Shown: piece after piece, positions 42,186-53,831 of the stretch
Position numbering within the stretch: the first letter of the stretch is position 1
How the letters are laid out: every line of letters starts with the position of its first letter
DNA from: Diploptera punctata
Lineage: Eukaryota > Arthropoda > Insecta > Blattodea > Blaberidae
Assembly (NCBI GenBank): GCA_030220185.1
Contig: JASPKZ010005704.1
Span: forward strand, 705,339-769,338
Direction: 5' to 3'
DNA: 64,000 nt
Translations under genes and position numbers: made by a program
The notes under the pieces: generated by a model
Databases searched by the model: none
What the model was told of the DNA's origin: nothing
Seen by the model: only the letters and a program-made list of their open reading frames with translations

Positions 42186-42831
42186 ATTTTGAAACAATTG
42201 TATGCTACACTGTACACTTATCTTGAACATGATCGAAGCGAAAGTGAAGAACATTCCAGAATTCTCTTGTATCTGGTTAAATTGTGTGAAATTCTTTTGT
42301 AATCTAAACGTTTTAAGCGCTTCAGAAAAATCTCACAAACAGACAAAAGAACTCTTTCTTCAGAATACAAAATTAAATAAAAAGAAACATTTGAACACAA
42401 GTTTTTAATATGTATAGAAAGGTTTTCTTTTAATGGCGGAAGAAAACAGGATTCTCTTGCTAATTTATAATTACTTTCTTCTTCTTCTTTTCAACAAGAA
42501 ACAACTTTTAATTTCAAACTTTTTGGAAACAACTGAGTTTGAAAACCTTCGTCATCAAACTCTACCAAACCATACAAAAAAGTATAAGATGGCGATAATA
42601 ATTCCGATCTAAATTCCAGTTGTGCCGTAACAGTACATTACGATGCGAGGTTGGGAAATGGTTTTTACAGAAGCGCGGAAATCAGCGAGGTTTTAATTTC
42701 CGAGATTCTGTAAAAACCTTCACAAACGTGCGTTGTACATTATTTTTTGCGCGATGGTGTTTTCAAAATAATAAATAATAGTAAAATAACATCTGTGTTG
42801 GAAATATTTGCGTTCATTATAAACAACTGAT
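42186..42831. other. unassigned, contains a strong hairpin
   Basis: 42658-42720 forms a stem (GGTTTTTACAGAA / TTCTGTAAAAACC and CGGAAAT / ATTTCCG) with weaker outer pairing to about 42634-42745. No gene recognised. Confidence 0.55.
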
Positions 42832-43004
42832 ATGATTAGAAAGTTGGTAGATGCATTTAAGGTAGGTGGACTGAAGATAAATTATATTAAAACAGAACAT
42901 ATGGTAATCGGAGGAAATTCAGAAGACCTACAAATAAATAATATGATAATTAAACGTGTTGAATTTAAATATCTTGGAAGTATAATAGATAAATCTGGTG
43001 CAAT
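42832..43004 (+). mobile_element. LINE-C RT fragment
   Basis: VDAFKVGGLKINYIKTEHMV, then VEFKYLGSIIDKSGAI: the RT palm-to-thumb transition. Cut off at 43004 where the repeat shared with 27605-27890 begins. Confidence 0.6.
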
Positions 43005-43265
43005 TCACATTGTTGCTGGGCAATTTTCTTTTTTCAACAATGCACTTTCAGTATGAACGTAGACAAATGAATGAGTAATACACATAAATTCCTTAGAGAC
43101 AATTAATTTTATTTTGTTTAATTTATTTGTAACACATGTTATACATAAATTTTATTTTTCTGCTCTCCTTCTCTATATGAACTTTAATTATGCCAAATAT
43201 CACACTCCTCCGTGCGCGCAATCTGCTTAAAAAGGGGTACAAAGTTTTTTCTTCGCGTATTAATA
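43005..43265. repeat. repeat shared with 27605-27890
   Basis: Second copy of the approximately 280-bp segment; no TIR visible here. Confidence 0.65.
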
Positions 43266-43289
43266 TGTAAATAACGTATGTATTACTTA

Positions 43290-43428
43290 AATTTATCATA
43301 AGTAATACCACGAGTGATTTCCAAATTATCGATAAATTCATGACTCACGAAGTGAGGAGTGAATTTATCTAGAGAATTTGGAAATCAAGAGTGACATTTG
43401 TTAGGACTATTTAACGAATAAAATTAGT
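43290..43428. repeat. REP-T left-end fragment
   Basis: Matches the palindromic part at 32510-32640 (CACGAGTGATTTCCAAATTA ... TTAGGACTATTTAACGAATA). Confidence 0.75.
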
Positions 43429-43499
43429 GGTTCACGTGGTGAGCTAGTTCACGTGAACGTTATGTTTATAGAGTCTTTCACTTGTGCACTTCACTGCAG

Positions 43500-44175
43500 T
43501 TTATTAAGAATTTTAGTCCACTTTTAGATTGTTCGCTAGTTGTTTCCACTTGTTCTTGTTGCGGGCTGTGGTTGACCAATGTCCTCCCACCATCAGTTTG
43601 AACGTGTCTGCCCATCTTCTTCTTGGCCGACCTCGTGTTCGTCTTCCAATGTAGGGGTCCCACATGGTTGTTTCCCGCGCCCATCTGCCTTGTTGTTGTC
43701 TTGATACATGACTACCCCATGTCCACTTTGTTTGGAGGGCTTTTTGAGTAATGTTCTTTGAAGTTGTAATTTTCTGTAGCGCCATGTTGGAAATCTTATC
43801 CCGGAGTGAGACACCCACTATCTTCCTCTCCATCTTCCTTCGGCAGATTTCAATGCTCCTCCTTTGCCTCTCTGTTAGGACCCAGGTTTGGCAGCCACAT
43901 GTTAAGACCGGGAAAACGCATGAGTTGAGAGCTTCTAATCTTATTCTGCGGTTTAGGGACTTGTCTAGAAGTATAAATTTCAGCGCCCAAAAGGCTTTCC
44001 AAGATTGTGTGATCCTCCTTTGTACTTCTTTCTCTGTTCCTTGGTGTAGTGAGACAGTCTGTCCAAGATAAATGTAGTCATCCACATATTCTACGTCTTT
44101 TGCATGTATCGAGATTGGTGTTGGCTTCCTGTTCGTCAATACTTTTATTTTGTTGTAGTTTATTTCAAGTCAGAC
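43500..44175 (-). mobile_element. LINE-F, 5'-truncated, long open frame
   Basis: Minus-strand frame 44139-43513 (208 codons): EYVDDYIYLGQTVSLHQGTE, FPVLTCGCQTWVLTERQRRS, WTWGSHVSRQQQGRWARET, WDPYIGRRTRGRPRRRWAD. The upstream open codons (EINYNKIKVL) continue to about 44170. RT catalytic residues lost by truncation; no internal damage in the remaining frame. Confidence 0.85.
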
Positions 44176-44800
44176 CTGATTGCTCCGGTCGTTCAGTTCT
44201 GTTTTATTTTTATTTATTTAAAAATAATTCAATCTTAAAAGGTGTCTTACTTTTAAGTATCTTAAAGCAAAACTTGTCAGAAGACTGGAAATTATGTTTC
44301 AGCAAGTTAAAGAATAAATAAGAAAGCAAATAGAAAGGAATAAAAATATATCAGTTCACTTTGATACTTGACTCTCAATCTATGTACGGAACACAGTGCT
44401 GACATCTGAATTTCTTTGTGAGAGTCTTATCATTCCATTCCCTTTGCACTTTATAAATTCCACACATTTATGTAAAATTCTCTTTTTTCACTTTTTTTCA
44501 ATGCAATTCAAAATAATAAGAGAATACTTCTTTTATAATGCTGCTTCTTGTCTGTCCTTGATCTTTGTAAAGCAAAACAGAAATACATACAGAACAAGGA
44601 GCGAGAAAGTCGATACAAAACAAAAAAAAGTGTGTCAACGAACTATAACCTTTAAGTAAGGTCTACTAAAGAGTCTTTCTGCGTAACAGCGATCTCCAGA
44701 TACCATACATAAAGGGCGAAATGACTTCACGACACAATGAAAATTTATTTATTACAATTTGTAAGTAAATGCTATGAAAACACAAGCATTAAACAACACA
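44176..44800. other. unassigned
   Basis: No gene recognised. Confidence 0.5.
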
Positions 44801-45692
44801 GGTCAACATGATTTTTGTCTCATGAGCACCAATAGTTGTACTTGCAGTTTTTTAATCGTGTTTTCAAATATGTATTCGGAATTTCTCCATCACCCACATT
44901 TTTTTATTTCAATTTCAATTAATGAATTTAAATAATTGTTTTTAATAGTCCTGCGCCGTAGCCGAGCGGTTAAGGTAGGACGTCTTGGCGCAGAGCTACG
45001 GGACTTGCGCTGGTTCGAGTCTCCATGGGGGAAGAAATTTTCTCATGGTATTTCGGCCAGTATGGGACCGGTGCCCACCCAGCATCGTAAGGAAATTGGG
45101 TAGCTACAATAAGTAGCGGCTCCAGGTTGAGGAACCAGCTATAACGGCTGGGGGACTCGACATGCTAACCACATGTCACCCCTACACTGGCTGTTGATCA
45201 TCTACCTCTGTGATTGACACATGTGGATGTGAAGGGCCAGCAGCCGGCTGGTAAAAGGGAAACCGCTGAAAAGTGGAAAGACCCTCAATCGGATCGGTTT
45301 TTTAATACACTTTTTTCGTTCTTTTGTCCATTGTAAAATAAAACCAAATGAGCTAATTCAGGAGATTTCAGCTATGAAAAAGAGATATCAAGGCAAATGG
45401 AATCCTAATAAGCTGGCCGATTATTGTTGGACCATCAAGAGGGATGCTCCACAGGCGAAATATAGCAGAAAATCGTCATTTCTTACTTTCTAGGTGAGTC
45501 CGAATGTTTGAATATTGTGTAGTTACAAATGTAGAAAATATTAAAGTGTTTGAAATTATAAACTCCTCTCTCTCAGAAACCTTGCGTGATGGAGAAAAAC
45601 CGATATCATATTTGATTTCAGCAGAAAAAAATACTATCATAATCACATATTTTTCTTTCTGAGACAAAAAAAGTTTATTTTTTGTTGCTCGA
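44801..45692 (-). mobile_element. RepX copy 3 with SINE4 insertion
   Basis: Ends AGGTCAACATGATTTTTGTC and TTTTTTGTTGCTCGATG. It lacks the PENLGAVSDEHG segment of copies 1 and 2 and instead has 'ttgtccattgtaaaataaaa', as in copy 4. SINE4 at 44950-45298. Confidence 0.65.
44950..45298 (+). mobile_element. SINE4
   Basis: GCCGTAGCCGAGCGGTTAAG (A box) and GCTGGTTCGAGTCTCC (B box), 3' end AAAGTGGAAAGACCCTCAAT. An approximate direct repeat GTTTTTAATA / GTTTTTTAATA flanks it within RepX. Confidence 0.85.
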
Positions 45693-46345
45693 TGTTATAG
45701 GAAGGAAACCAAGGAAGATAAACATGAGGATTAAAGATGAGGCCATTGAGCAAGTGGAGAGCTTCAAATACTTGGGTTGTACTATCAGTAGTAACATGAA
45801 CTGCGGTCACGAAGTAAAGCAGAGGATAGCAATGGCAAAAGAAACTTTTAACAAAAAAAGAGAAGCATTTTCTGCTGACCTTTAGCAAAAGAATTACGGA
45901 AGAGGCTAGAGAAGTGCTTTGTGTGGAGTGTAGCATTATATGGTGCAGAGACTTGGGCATTACGACGGAATGAGGAAAAGCGACTGGGAGCTTTTGAGAT
46001 GTGGATATGGAGAAGAATGAAACGTATAAAATGGACAGATGAAATAAAAAATAAAGATGTGGTAGACAGAGTGGGTGAAGGAAGAAAAATGCTGGAACTC
46101 ATAAAGAAGAGGAAAATAAATTGGATTGGCCACTGGCTAAGAAGAAACTGCCTGCTGAAGGATGCTCTAGAAGAAATGGTCAACGGAAAGAAAGTTAGAG
46201 GCAGAAAAAGACATCAGATGATAGACAATATTAAAATAAATTGTTTGAATGCGGATACAGAAAGGAAAGCTGAGTTAAGGAAAGAGTGGAGAATGCTGAA
46301 TTAGCAGTGAAAGACCTGCTCTTGAGCAGAGCACTATGTAAGTTA
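45693..46345 (+). mobile_element. LINE-D, 5'-truncated
   Basis: Frame 45682-45885 (DEAIEQVESFKYLGCTISSN, HEVKQRIAMAKETFNKK), a 1-2 base shift, then to 46304: WSVALYGAETWALRRNEEKR, KINWIGHWLRRNCLL, KVRGRKRHQMIDNI. A hairpin CTGCTC-TT-GAGCAG (46316-46329) follows the stop codon closely and is shared with the SINE1 3' end. Confidence 0.8.
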
Positions 46346-47100
46346 AAAACGAAGCGTGAATATTTGTAGAATTTAATCCAAAATATTTCATTATTTTTCT
46401 TTAAAAATAAATTCTATTAGACTTGGAATAATTCGTGGCTGAAAGCCAAGCTCAGCAAAATATTTACCGAGACTCAATATTCATAAAGCGTGTTAATTAA
46501 AAATTAAGATATAAATAAACCAAGATATTGTGAATTGTAATTCAAGAAAGATTTTTAATTATTTTTTTAAGAAAACTTCAATAATTCTTAATGGAAATCT
46601 TTCTAGTTAGTCGCATCTACATTGAGGAAAACTGAGGCAAAAAAAAAAAAATGAAATCGAAAGAAAAGAGATGGGAAGAAGTAAAAAATGGGAAAAGTAC
46701 ATAAGCCTCAAGTGGAGGAATGTAGATAAATTAATTTTTTTAATTCAGGACAATTAGGAAAATGTTTGATTGGAAGGATTAAAAAAAAGTGGAACTTAAT
46801 TTAAAGAATGTTTAAGTTATGATTGTTAAAACAGCAAAGTAGGCAGTTGGCAGCAATGGGTATGATTAAGTTGAGGGGAAAAACAGTCGTTCCACTTTAT
46901 TTCATTCGTCGTTCTCTTGGGAAAAACTGCTGCATCAGCAGATTTTACTTCAACGAAGCTCTAACTTATTTTCTGATAACATTTCTTAGATGTTATTTAA
47001 TGAAGATATATCTGAAGAATCTATATCTTATATCTGTAGAGAACAGAGTGTCTCAAATCCACGTGAACTTTGGAGACAAGCTAAATTATGACTAACAGCC
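46346..47100. other. unassigned AT-rich sequence
   Basis: A-rich stretches near 46630-46690. No gene recognised. Confidence 0.5.
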
Positions 47101-47735
47101 GAATCTAATATATAAAAATCAATGTTTGTTTGTTTGTTCATAGGTATTCTATACGCGGCCATACCGTTGATCCGATTTTGATGATTTTTTTGCAAAATGT
47201 TCAGAAGATTCCCGGAATGAACATAGGCTATAAGGGAGTTGTAATACTCAACCCCTTCAACCCTAAAAATCACCCTTTGTAGTGAAAAACATGAAATAAA
47301 GTCGCTATTTGGACGCTTAAATGGCTTACGCTGCCTAAACCATAACAAATACATCAAATTGTTGTACACGGAATTGAAAATCTCAAAAAACTCTACAAAA
47401 AAGTCCGCGACAGCATATGTTTATCTTTTACGGATAACTCACAATAACCATTTTTGTCTTTCATTGATTCCAAGAAGATCGAGATAAGTAGATTCCCGGG
47501 CAAGCGTGCTCTGCCATACCGTTCATCCAATTGTGATGGGGCTTTTTGAAAAATGTTCAGGAGATTTCGGGGATGAACATAGGCTATAAGGGAGTTGTAA
47601 TACTCAACCCCTTCACCTCTAAAAATCACCTTTTGTAATGAAAAACGTGAAATAAAGTCGCTATTTGGACGCTTAAATGGCTTACGCTGCCTAAACCATT
47701 ACAAATACACCACATTATTGTACACGGAATTGAAT
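47101..47735 (+). repeat. R-H repeat, tandem dimer (copy 2)
   Basis: ATCTAATATATAAAAATC start, then two approximately 350-bp units (47155-47500 and 47505-47735, the second cut short). The right edge abuts a minus-strand LINE-B. Units inside this copy are more alike than in copy 1. Confidence 0.65.
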
Positions 47736-48590
47736 CTCATTTCACAAGCCGTTATTCTGCTTTCATGTTGTCTTTTTAGTGTCCATGCTTCACTACCATA
47801 GATCAATATTGGTCTAGCCAAAGTGTTATATAAACGTAATCTGGTGTTTGTTTGTTCAAGGGATGGTTTCATAACTTGATTAATAATTCCCAAACTTTTA
47901 TTATAACTAGTAATTTTTTCAGGGATATCCTTTTCATCCCAGATAGAGAGATAATATCCAAGATATTTAAATTGATTAGATCTCTCTAAAATGTTATTCT
48001 GGAGACAGATTTTACTTTGTATGGGGTCCTTCCCATGAAATGCCATAATTTTAGTTTTGTTAGTTGATATTTCTATATCAAATTTGGCAGCTGTTTTTGT
48101 AAATTATAAATTGATCGTTGCAAATCATTTTCGGAAAGTGCCAGAAGAGCTAAATCGTCTGCAAAAAGAATAGCATCGAGTTTGAGGTTCCTATTGATGG
48201 GTATATATCCCCGTTGTGTTTTCCTCCATTCGTTTATTAATGTATTCATATATATAACGAAAAGCACCGGTGAAAGTCCACATCTCTGTCTTACTCCAGT
48301 GTTGATCTTTTTCCAAGAAGATACTTTGCCCTCTTGTTTATCAGAGATTGCATTATCTTTATAGATGTTGAAGATATTAGTAATATATTGTTGTGGAACG
48401 TTATCATCAGCTAAAATTTGTAATAATATATTTCTGTCTACTTTGTCAAAAGCCTTTCTGAAGCCAACAAAGGCGATATGAGTTTCTATATTGAATTCCA
48501 TGTGCTTTTATAATAGTAGTTTTAGAGTGAAGAATCCATCTGTACAAGATCTACCCTTTCTGAATCCATTCTGCTCTCCTGCAATTATAT
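47736..48590 (-). mobile_element. LINE-B subfamily with RT domain
   Basis: Minus strand: EQNGFRKGRSCTDGFFTLK (about 48580), VGFRKAFDKVDRNILLQIL, NTGVRQRCGLSPVLFVIYMN, LFADDLALLALSENDLQRS (FADD motif), frameshift, then MAFHGKDPIQSKICLQN, KYLGYYLSIWDEKDIPEKI, LARPILIYGSEAWTLKRQHE. Truncated at its 3' end by R-H. Sister copy on the + strand at 55.3 kb. Confidence 0.85.
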
Positions 48591-48905
48591 TTTCATTTTT
48601 TTAAATTTAAACTATTAATAAATATAATTGAAAATAAATGTTATATTTCAGAAGGTGAATCCGCTATATGTGTTGCTGTGGAGAAATAATAAGTATTGTT
48701 GGTCATGTCGCCATCTTATATTTGTTAAAACTGTAAAACCAACTTGATTTGGGATTTATTTCGGATTATGGTGAACGTTTTAGACGATGTGTGATGTTGT
48801 TGAGTAAAACAAAAACAAAATATGCAGTGGACATATTCTATGTACATGTTTTCTTTGAAGCTTTTTATGTTATTTGTTTTAATTGAATGCTGTCATAATA
48901 CGTGG
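48591..48905. other. unassigned
   Basis: No gene recognised. Confidence 0.5.
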
Positions 48906-48907
48906 TA

Positions 48908-49791
48908 CAGTCATTAAGTTTTGAGACTGAGCGCATAGTGGCGCTGTATTACGCTATAGCGCACAGGTAGCACCGCGGTATGGTATATTGTCAGTTAATC
49001 TCTCGTCCCAGCAAGAGGCAGTTGAGTGCATGCACTGCAAGCAGAACTACGACCTTTGTTGTGACGGTGATTTGAATGCGCATGTCGCAACTCGAGATGT
49101 CACAGTTAGAGCAACATCAAGTTCTGTCAGAAATTAGGCAACACCGCTGTCGAAACGTTTAAAATGATGCAGTAAGTTTACGGTGAGTACGCATTGAGTT
49201 GTAGTGTTGTGTTTAGGTGGCACCGACGTTTTTTGCAAGGAAGATACAGTTTGGAAGATGATGTGCGTACTGGTCGGCCACAAACAATTCGAACTAAACG
49301 CAAGATCGAAGAAGTTGTGACGTTGGTACGTGCAAACCGCTCCCAATCAGTAGACGATCTGGCAGCAGTGGCAGGGGTCAGCCATGGTAATTGTTACAAA
49401 ATTCTGTCTGATGACCTGCACATGTCTCGTGTTACCTTATCCAGCACAGTGTGCCAGGAATCCTGTCGCAAGACCAAAGTGAAAATCCATGACGATTTTT
49501 TTCTCTTCCTCGCATGAAAGCAATCCTACGTGGGCGTAGATTTCATTCTTCCGAAGAGGTCATGACTGTCACAGGAGAAGCCATACGGGACCTTCCTGCC
49601 AACATCTTTCAGCGATGCTTCCAACAGCTATACCTACCAGCGTTGGCAAACATGCATGACGGCCAAAGGCGACTCTTTGAGGGAGGATGTGGTTCTATTT
49701 AAGTGTACGCCTAGTTATCGGCATCTTGTGAGACATTCAGATTCTTGTGGGTGCCTATCCTCAGGCGTAATGTCACAGAACTTAATGACTG
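48908..49791 (+). mobile_element. mariner deletion derivative
   Basis: Left end CAGTCATTAAGTTTTGAGAC after TA; right end mirror AACTTAATGACTG at 49779-49791. Coding remains: helix-turn-helix half (RWHRRFLQGRYSLEDDVRTG, VTLVRANRSQSVDDLAAVAG; 49194-49440) joined directly to the carboxy end (KIHDDFFLFPRMKAIL across a frame break at about 49505, RGRRFHSSEEVMTVTGEA, FQRCFQQLYLP). The central catalytic region is deleted. Confidence 0.75.
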
Positions 49792-49797
49792 CACTTC

Positions 49798-50502
49798 GAT
49801 TATTTGAGATTATATATAATGATCTAAACTATGACTTGTTGCAGAGACTGCAGCGTGTTCATAATGCTTGCGTTCGATTCATTTTCGATATCCGCCGTTA
49901 TCACCATATTTCCGAACACTTCAATAACATCTCTTGGCTCCGTCTTACTGACAGACGTAAATTGCACTCTCTTTCACTACTTTTCAAGCTTCTGAATTCC
50001 TACATCCCTACTTACCTGGCGTCCAGATTTGAGAAGTTATCCTCTTACCACAATATTGACACTAGATCACAAGATAACAGTCTGCTAACAATCCCTCTTC
50101 ATAGCACTTCCTCCTATTCTACTTCCTTTACAGTAGCCTCTGCCCGCTCCTAGAATTTCCTTCCTCAAGATATCAGGGGTTGCCGCACACTTGGCACTTT
50201 TAAGTCACGCTTATGCAGTTACCTGTTGTCTAATAATTAATTTTTCTCTATTTATTTAAATTTATACTATGTCATTAATAATTTTTTCTCGTTTTTTATA
50301 TATCTTGTACATATTATATATTAAATTCGTTAAATCTAGAGTAAATCAAAATACATTATAAATATTAATTGTATTGTATTTATAACATGTAATTGTTTAT
50401 GTTTATTGTAATTTAGATGTAAGCCTACTTTTTTGTATTTTTTAAAACCTGGTTGAGTGGCAGACAAGGCCTTAAGGCCTTAACTCTGCCAGGTAAAACA
50501 AA
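49798..50502 (+). mobile_element. LINE-E carboxy end and 3' UTR
   Basis: Open frame from about 49798: NDLNYDLLQRLQRVHNACVR, HISEHFNNISWLRLTDRRKL, LFKLLNSYIPTYLASRFEKL, then after a stop RNFLPQDIRGCRTLGTFKSR. CR1/Jockey-type terminal region. 3' UTR with the hairpin AAGGCCTTAAGGCCTT and CCAGGTAAAACAAAGCT. Confidence 0.8.
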
Positions 50503-50504
50503 GC

Positions 50505-50545
<41 letters not shown>
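50503..50545. repeat. (ATT)n tail
   Basis: About 42 bp, directly after the LINE-E 3' end. Confidence 0.95.
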
Positions 50546-50548
<3 letters not shown>

Positions 50549-51740
50549 ATCAGTCATCAACATTTAAGGGCCGGGTGGGAGAAGAGTGCATTTTTATTTA
50601 CGCACTTTAACAGTACATAATGTCATACATATTAATCAAATACTATATTTAACGTATTTCAATCTGGGAAAGTTATTATCATTTCTTTATTTTCTCGTAA
50701 ATATGAAAATAAAGTGGGACTATTTCCTGTCATGACCACGAAAGTTACAACAGTTCTTACTTCTAACCAGCGATAAACCACCGATTATCACACCAATGAT
50801 CATCGATGACCACAGATATATAACCAATCAACAGCGATAAAACACATAGGACCACAATGTGTAAACCACATTGTGTACATTTAATCATGGGATTCAACAT
50901 ATCTGTGGCTTCAACAAATTATGTCCGAATTTGTCTTTTACATATATAACATATATAACCGCGTAAAATAATAAAAAGGACGTTCCCTGGAATTCACCTA
51001 CGTTAGAGTAATTGATTTAGTTTCCATTCAATGATTTAGGTTTGGTTAGCTTTTAGTTTCCTTGCGTTTTAAATCTGATTCAATGCGTAACATAAATGAC
51101 CTCATCATATCTGTTATTCTATGGAACATTCAACATGTCTGACGGTTACAACGTAAAATCATATTTCCACTACTTCATTTCATCATACGTTTACATATTT
51201 TGACGATGGTTAAATCCCAGAGGTAAATGGTATCATCAACACTTCGTAATACTTTAAATTACATCAAAAATGGCATAAGTCGCGTAAGTAAAAAGCTGCT
51301 CTTGTGCAACCCCACCCATTTAAGTCTACTGATAGATATTTGTATTTCATTACGAAAAACGTAATTTCTTTTTGTTAGCCTTTACTTTTGTTTTGTTGGT
51401 AATACCCTCATTAGTCATTTGTTTGGAAGAGATTTGCTCCGAGTCAGTATCCTTGTTTCGTTCTAAAGAAATAAATATATCTCTTTTTGTTTTAAATTTA
51501 TTTTTCAATTAAATATCCCCTTCTCCTAATCCTTACTTTGTCATTCTCTAGTTGCTTTGTAAATGTTTGTCATTTTCTTTAATAACCCTATAAACTAGAA
51601 GAATAAAAAGGAAGACAAACTCACAACTCCTAATCTCAGTGCTAATAAACTTAACATTTTGACGTATTCCTGGGTCGAGGCTAACACGGGGTTCGATTTT
51701 TATTACCCAGAACCTTTCGTCATTAATATTCTTAATGATG
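50546..51740. other. unassigned
   Basis: The longest stretch (about 1.2 kb) without a recognised repeat or gene. Confidence 0.5.
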
Positions 51741-52580
51741 GCTGTTAGTTTATTCTGATGATGTAGTACTACTGGCCGATAGCGAGGAGATACTAAAGGA
51801 CAACACGCACACACTATTGAGTAACACTAAGAAATTGGGACTGGAAGTAAATATCAGTAAAACTAAATATATGGTCACACGTAGAAATTCAGTATATAAT
51901 GGAAATGGACAGCTAATGACAAATGAGGGAAATTTTCAGGAAGTGGCTGAATTCGGGTACCTAGGAACTATAATCACAAATAGGAATGAGATGCACAAAG
52001 AAATTAAACATAGGCTCAATTCTGGAAATGCGTGCTATCATGCAATGCAGAGACTTTTGATGTCCCAACTCCTTTCAAAAAACGTTAAACTGAAAATATA
52101 TAAAACCATTATTCTACCAGTTATATTATATGGGTGCGAAACATGGACTCCTACTTTAAGGGAGGAAAGGAGATTACGAGTATTTGAGAATAAAGTACTT
52201 AGAAAATTGTTTGGACCAAAGAGAGATGAACAGACAGGTGAATGGAGAAGACTACATAACAATGAACTACATGGTCTTTATAGGAAGCCAGATATAATAA
52301 GAACAGTTAAGTCTCGTAGACTGCGATGGGCAGGACATGTTGCACGTATGGGGAATGAAAGACGTGCATGGAAGCTTCTTGTAGGAAAGCCAGAGGGAAA
52401 ACGGCCAGTTGGTAGACCAAGAATGAGGTGGGAGAACAACATTAACTATGATTTGAGGGAAGTAGATTATACAGGGAATGATTGGAAAGCATTAGCTCAG
52501 GATAGGGATGTATGGAGAGCTTATGTCCGCGCGGCCATGAACCTACGGGTTCGATAGTGCCAGTGAGTAAGTAAGTAAGT
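51741..52580 (+). mobile_element. LINE-A, long open copy
   Basis: Frame 51817-52557 (246 codons) open to the natural end: GLEVNISKTKYMVTRRN, EGNFQEVAEFGYLGTIITNR, LYGCETWTPTLREE, RRLRWAGHVARMGNERRAW, GRPRMRWENNINYDL, NLRVR. The upstream YADD reads 'tattctgatgatg' (Tyr-Ser-Asp-Asp). (GTAA)n tail. Recent. Confidence 0.9.
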
Positions 52581-52597
52581 AAATATCTACACATAAT

Positions 52598-52690
52598 AAT
52601 GACTATCATTACTTAAATACAAATTAACTGATATCTTAAGTTCGACTCAATGAAAACATTAACTGCATAACAACTATATAGAGCATTCTA
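52598..52690 (+). mobile_element. LINE-E fragment
   Basis: ACTATCATTACTTAAATACA ... AACTGCATAACAACTATATA matches 13135-13225. No tail. Confidence 0.7.
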
Positions 52691-52746
52691 TGTTGAGTTA
52701 CGGTAACGTAAAAAGCTAACGCAAGACCCATGAAAAAAAATATTAG

Positions 52747-52925
52747 TCGGTCGCCGTGGCGTAGTCGGTAGAGTCCCCTACCTTCCACTCCGGCGACCCG
52801 GGTTCGATTCCCGGCGGGGTAGGGATTTTAAAACTCCACCTTGAGTCTGGGTGTGTGTGCTGTCTTGTGTTTGTATGTGTGAATAAGATAAAAAAGGTTA
52901 ATAAAGGTAAAACAAAAAGTAAGAA
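52747..52925 (+). mobile_element. SINE5, tRNA-derived
   Basis: GCCGTGGCGTAGTCGGTAGA (A box) and CCCGGGTTCGATTCCCGG (B box, consensus match), then ATTTTAAAACTCCACCTTGA and a purine-rich tail. The only copy in the window. The head is unmutated at both boxes, so it may be young. Confidence 0.75.
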
Positions 52926-53021
52926 CAGTGTAAACGAAAGAAAAAACGAGAAAAAACAAAAAAAGGAAGAAGAGTGTAAACGAAAAGAAAACGATAAACA
53001 AAGAAAAATATATAAATAACA

Positions 53022-53562
53022 GTGAGCAACAAAAATAAACTTCGTTTTTTGTCTCAGAAAGAAAAAATATGGGATTCTCATAGTTTTTTCTCCTGAATTC
53101 AAATATGATATCGGTTTTTTTTATCCCGCAAGGTTTCCGAGAGACAGGAATTTATAATTTCAAACACTTTAATATTTTCTACATTCGTAACTACACAATA
53201 TTCGAACATTCGGACTCGCCTAGAAAGTAAGAAATGTCGATTTTCTGCTATATTTCGCCTGTGGAGCATCCCTCTTGATGGTCCAACAATAATCGGCCAG
53301 CATATTAGAATTCCATTTGCCTTGATATATCTTTTCCATAGCTGAAATCTCCTGAGTTAGCTCATTTGGTTTATTTTACAATGGACAAATGACCGAAAAA
53401 ACGTTTATTAAAAAAATAATTATTTAAATCCATTAATTGAAATTGAAATAAAAAAACTGTGGGTGATGGAGAAATTCCGAATACATATTTGAAAACACGA
53501 TAAAAAAAACTGCATTAAGTACAACTATTGGTACTCATGAGACAAAAATAAAGTTGACCAGC
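53022..53562 (+). mobile_element. RepX copy 4, uninterrupted
   Basis: About 540 bp; left end GTGAGCAACAAAAATAAAC, right end GTACTCATGAGACAAAAATA then AAGTTGACC. Shows imperfect terminal inverted repeats (TTTTTGTCTCA near both ends). Same deletion type as copy 3. Confidence 0.7.
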
Positions 53563-53831
53563 GTAATCTTTCTTTTGAATAAGTCCACATGATATGTATC
53601 GGTGTTTTGTTTATTGTAAATATTCAGGTCGTAACATTTTCTGTTCAAGTGACAGAGATCATGTCTTGATGCCCTTTCAAGTTCTTCACAACACGTCTTT
53701 AAAAACTTGAACAAAGCATCAAGATTTAACACATTGTTGATTTCACATTTCAGAAACAAACTTGCACAGCTGAAAGGAAAAGTAGGTGAACAACGATCCT
53801 ACTCCCAGCACACGATTTTCTATATTGAATA

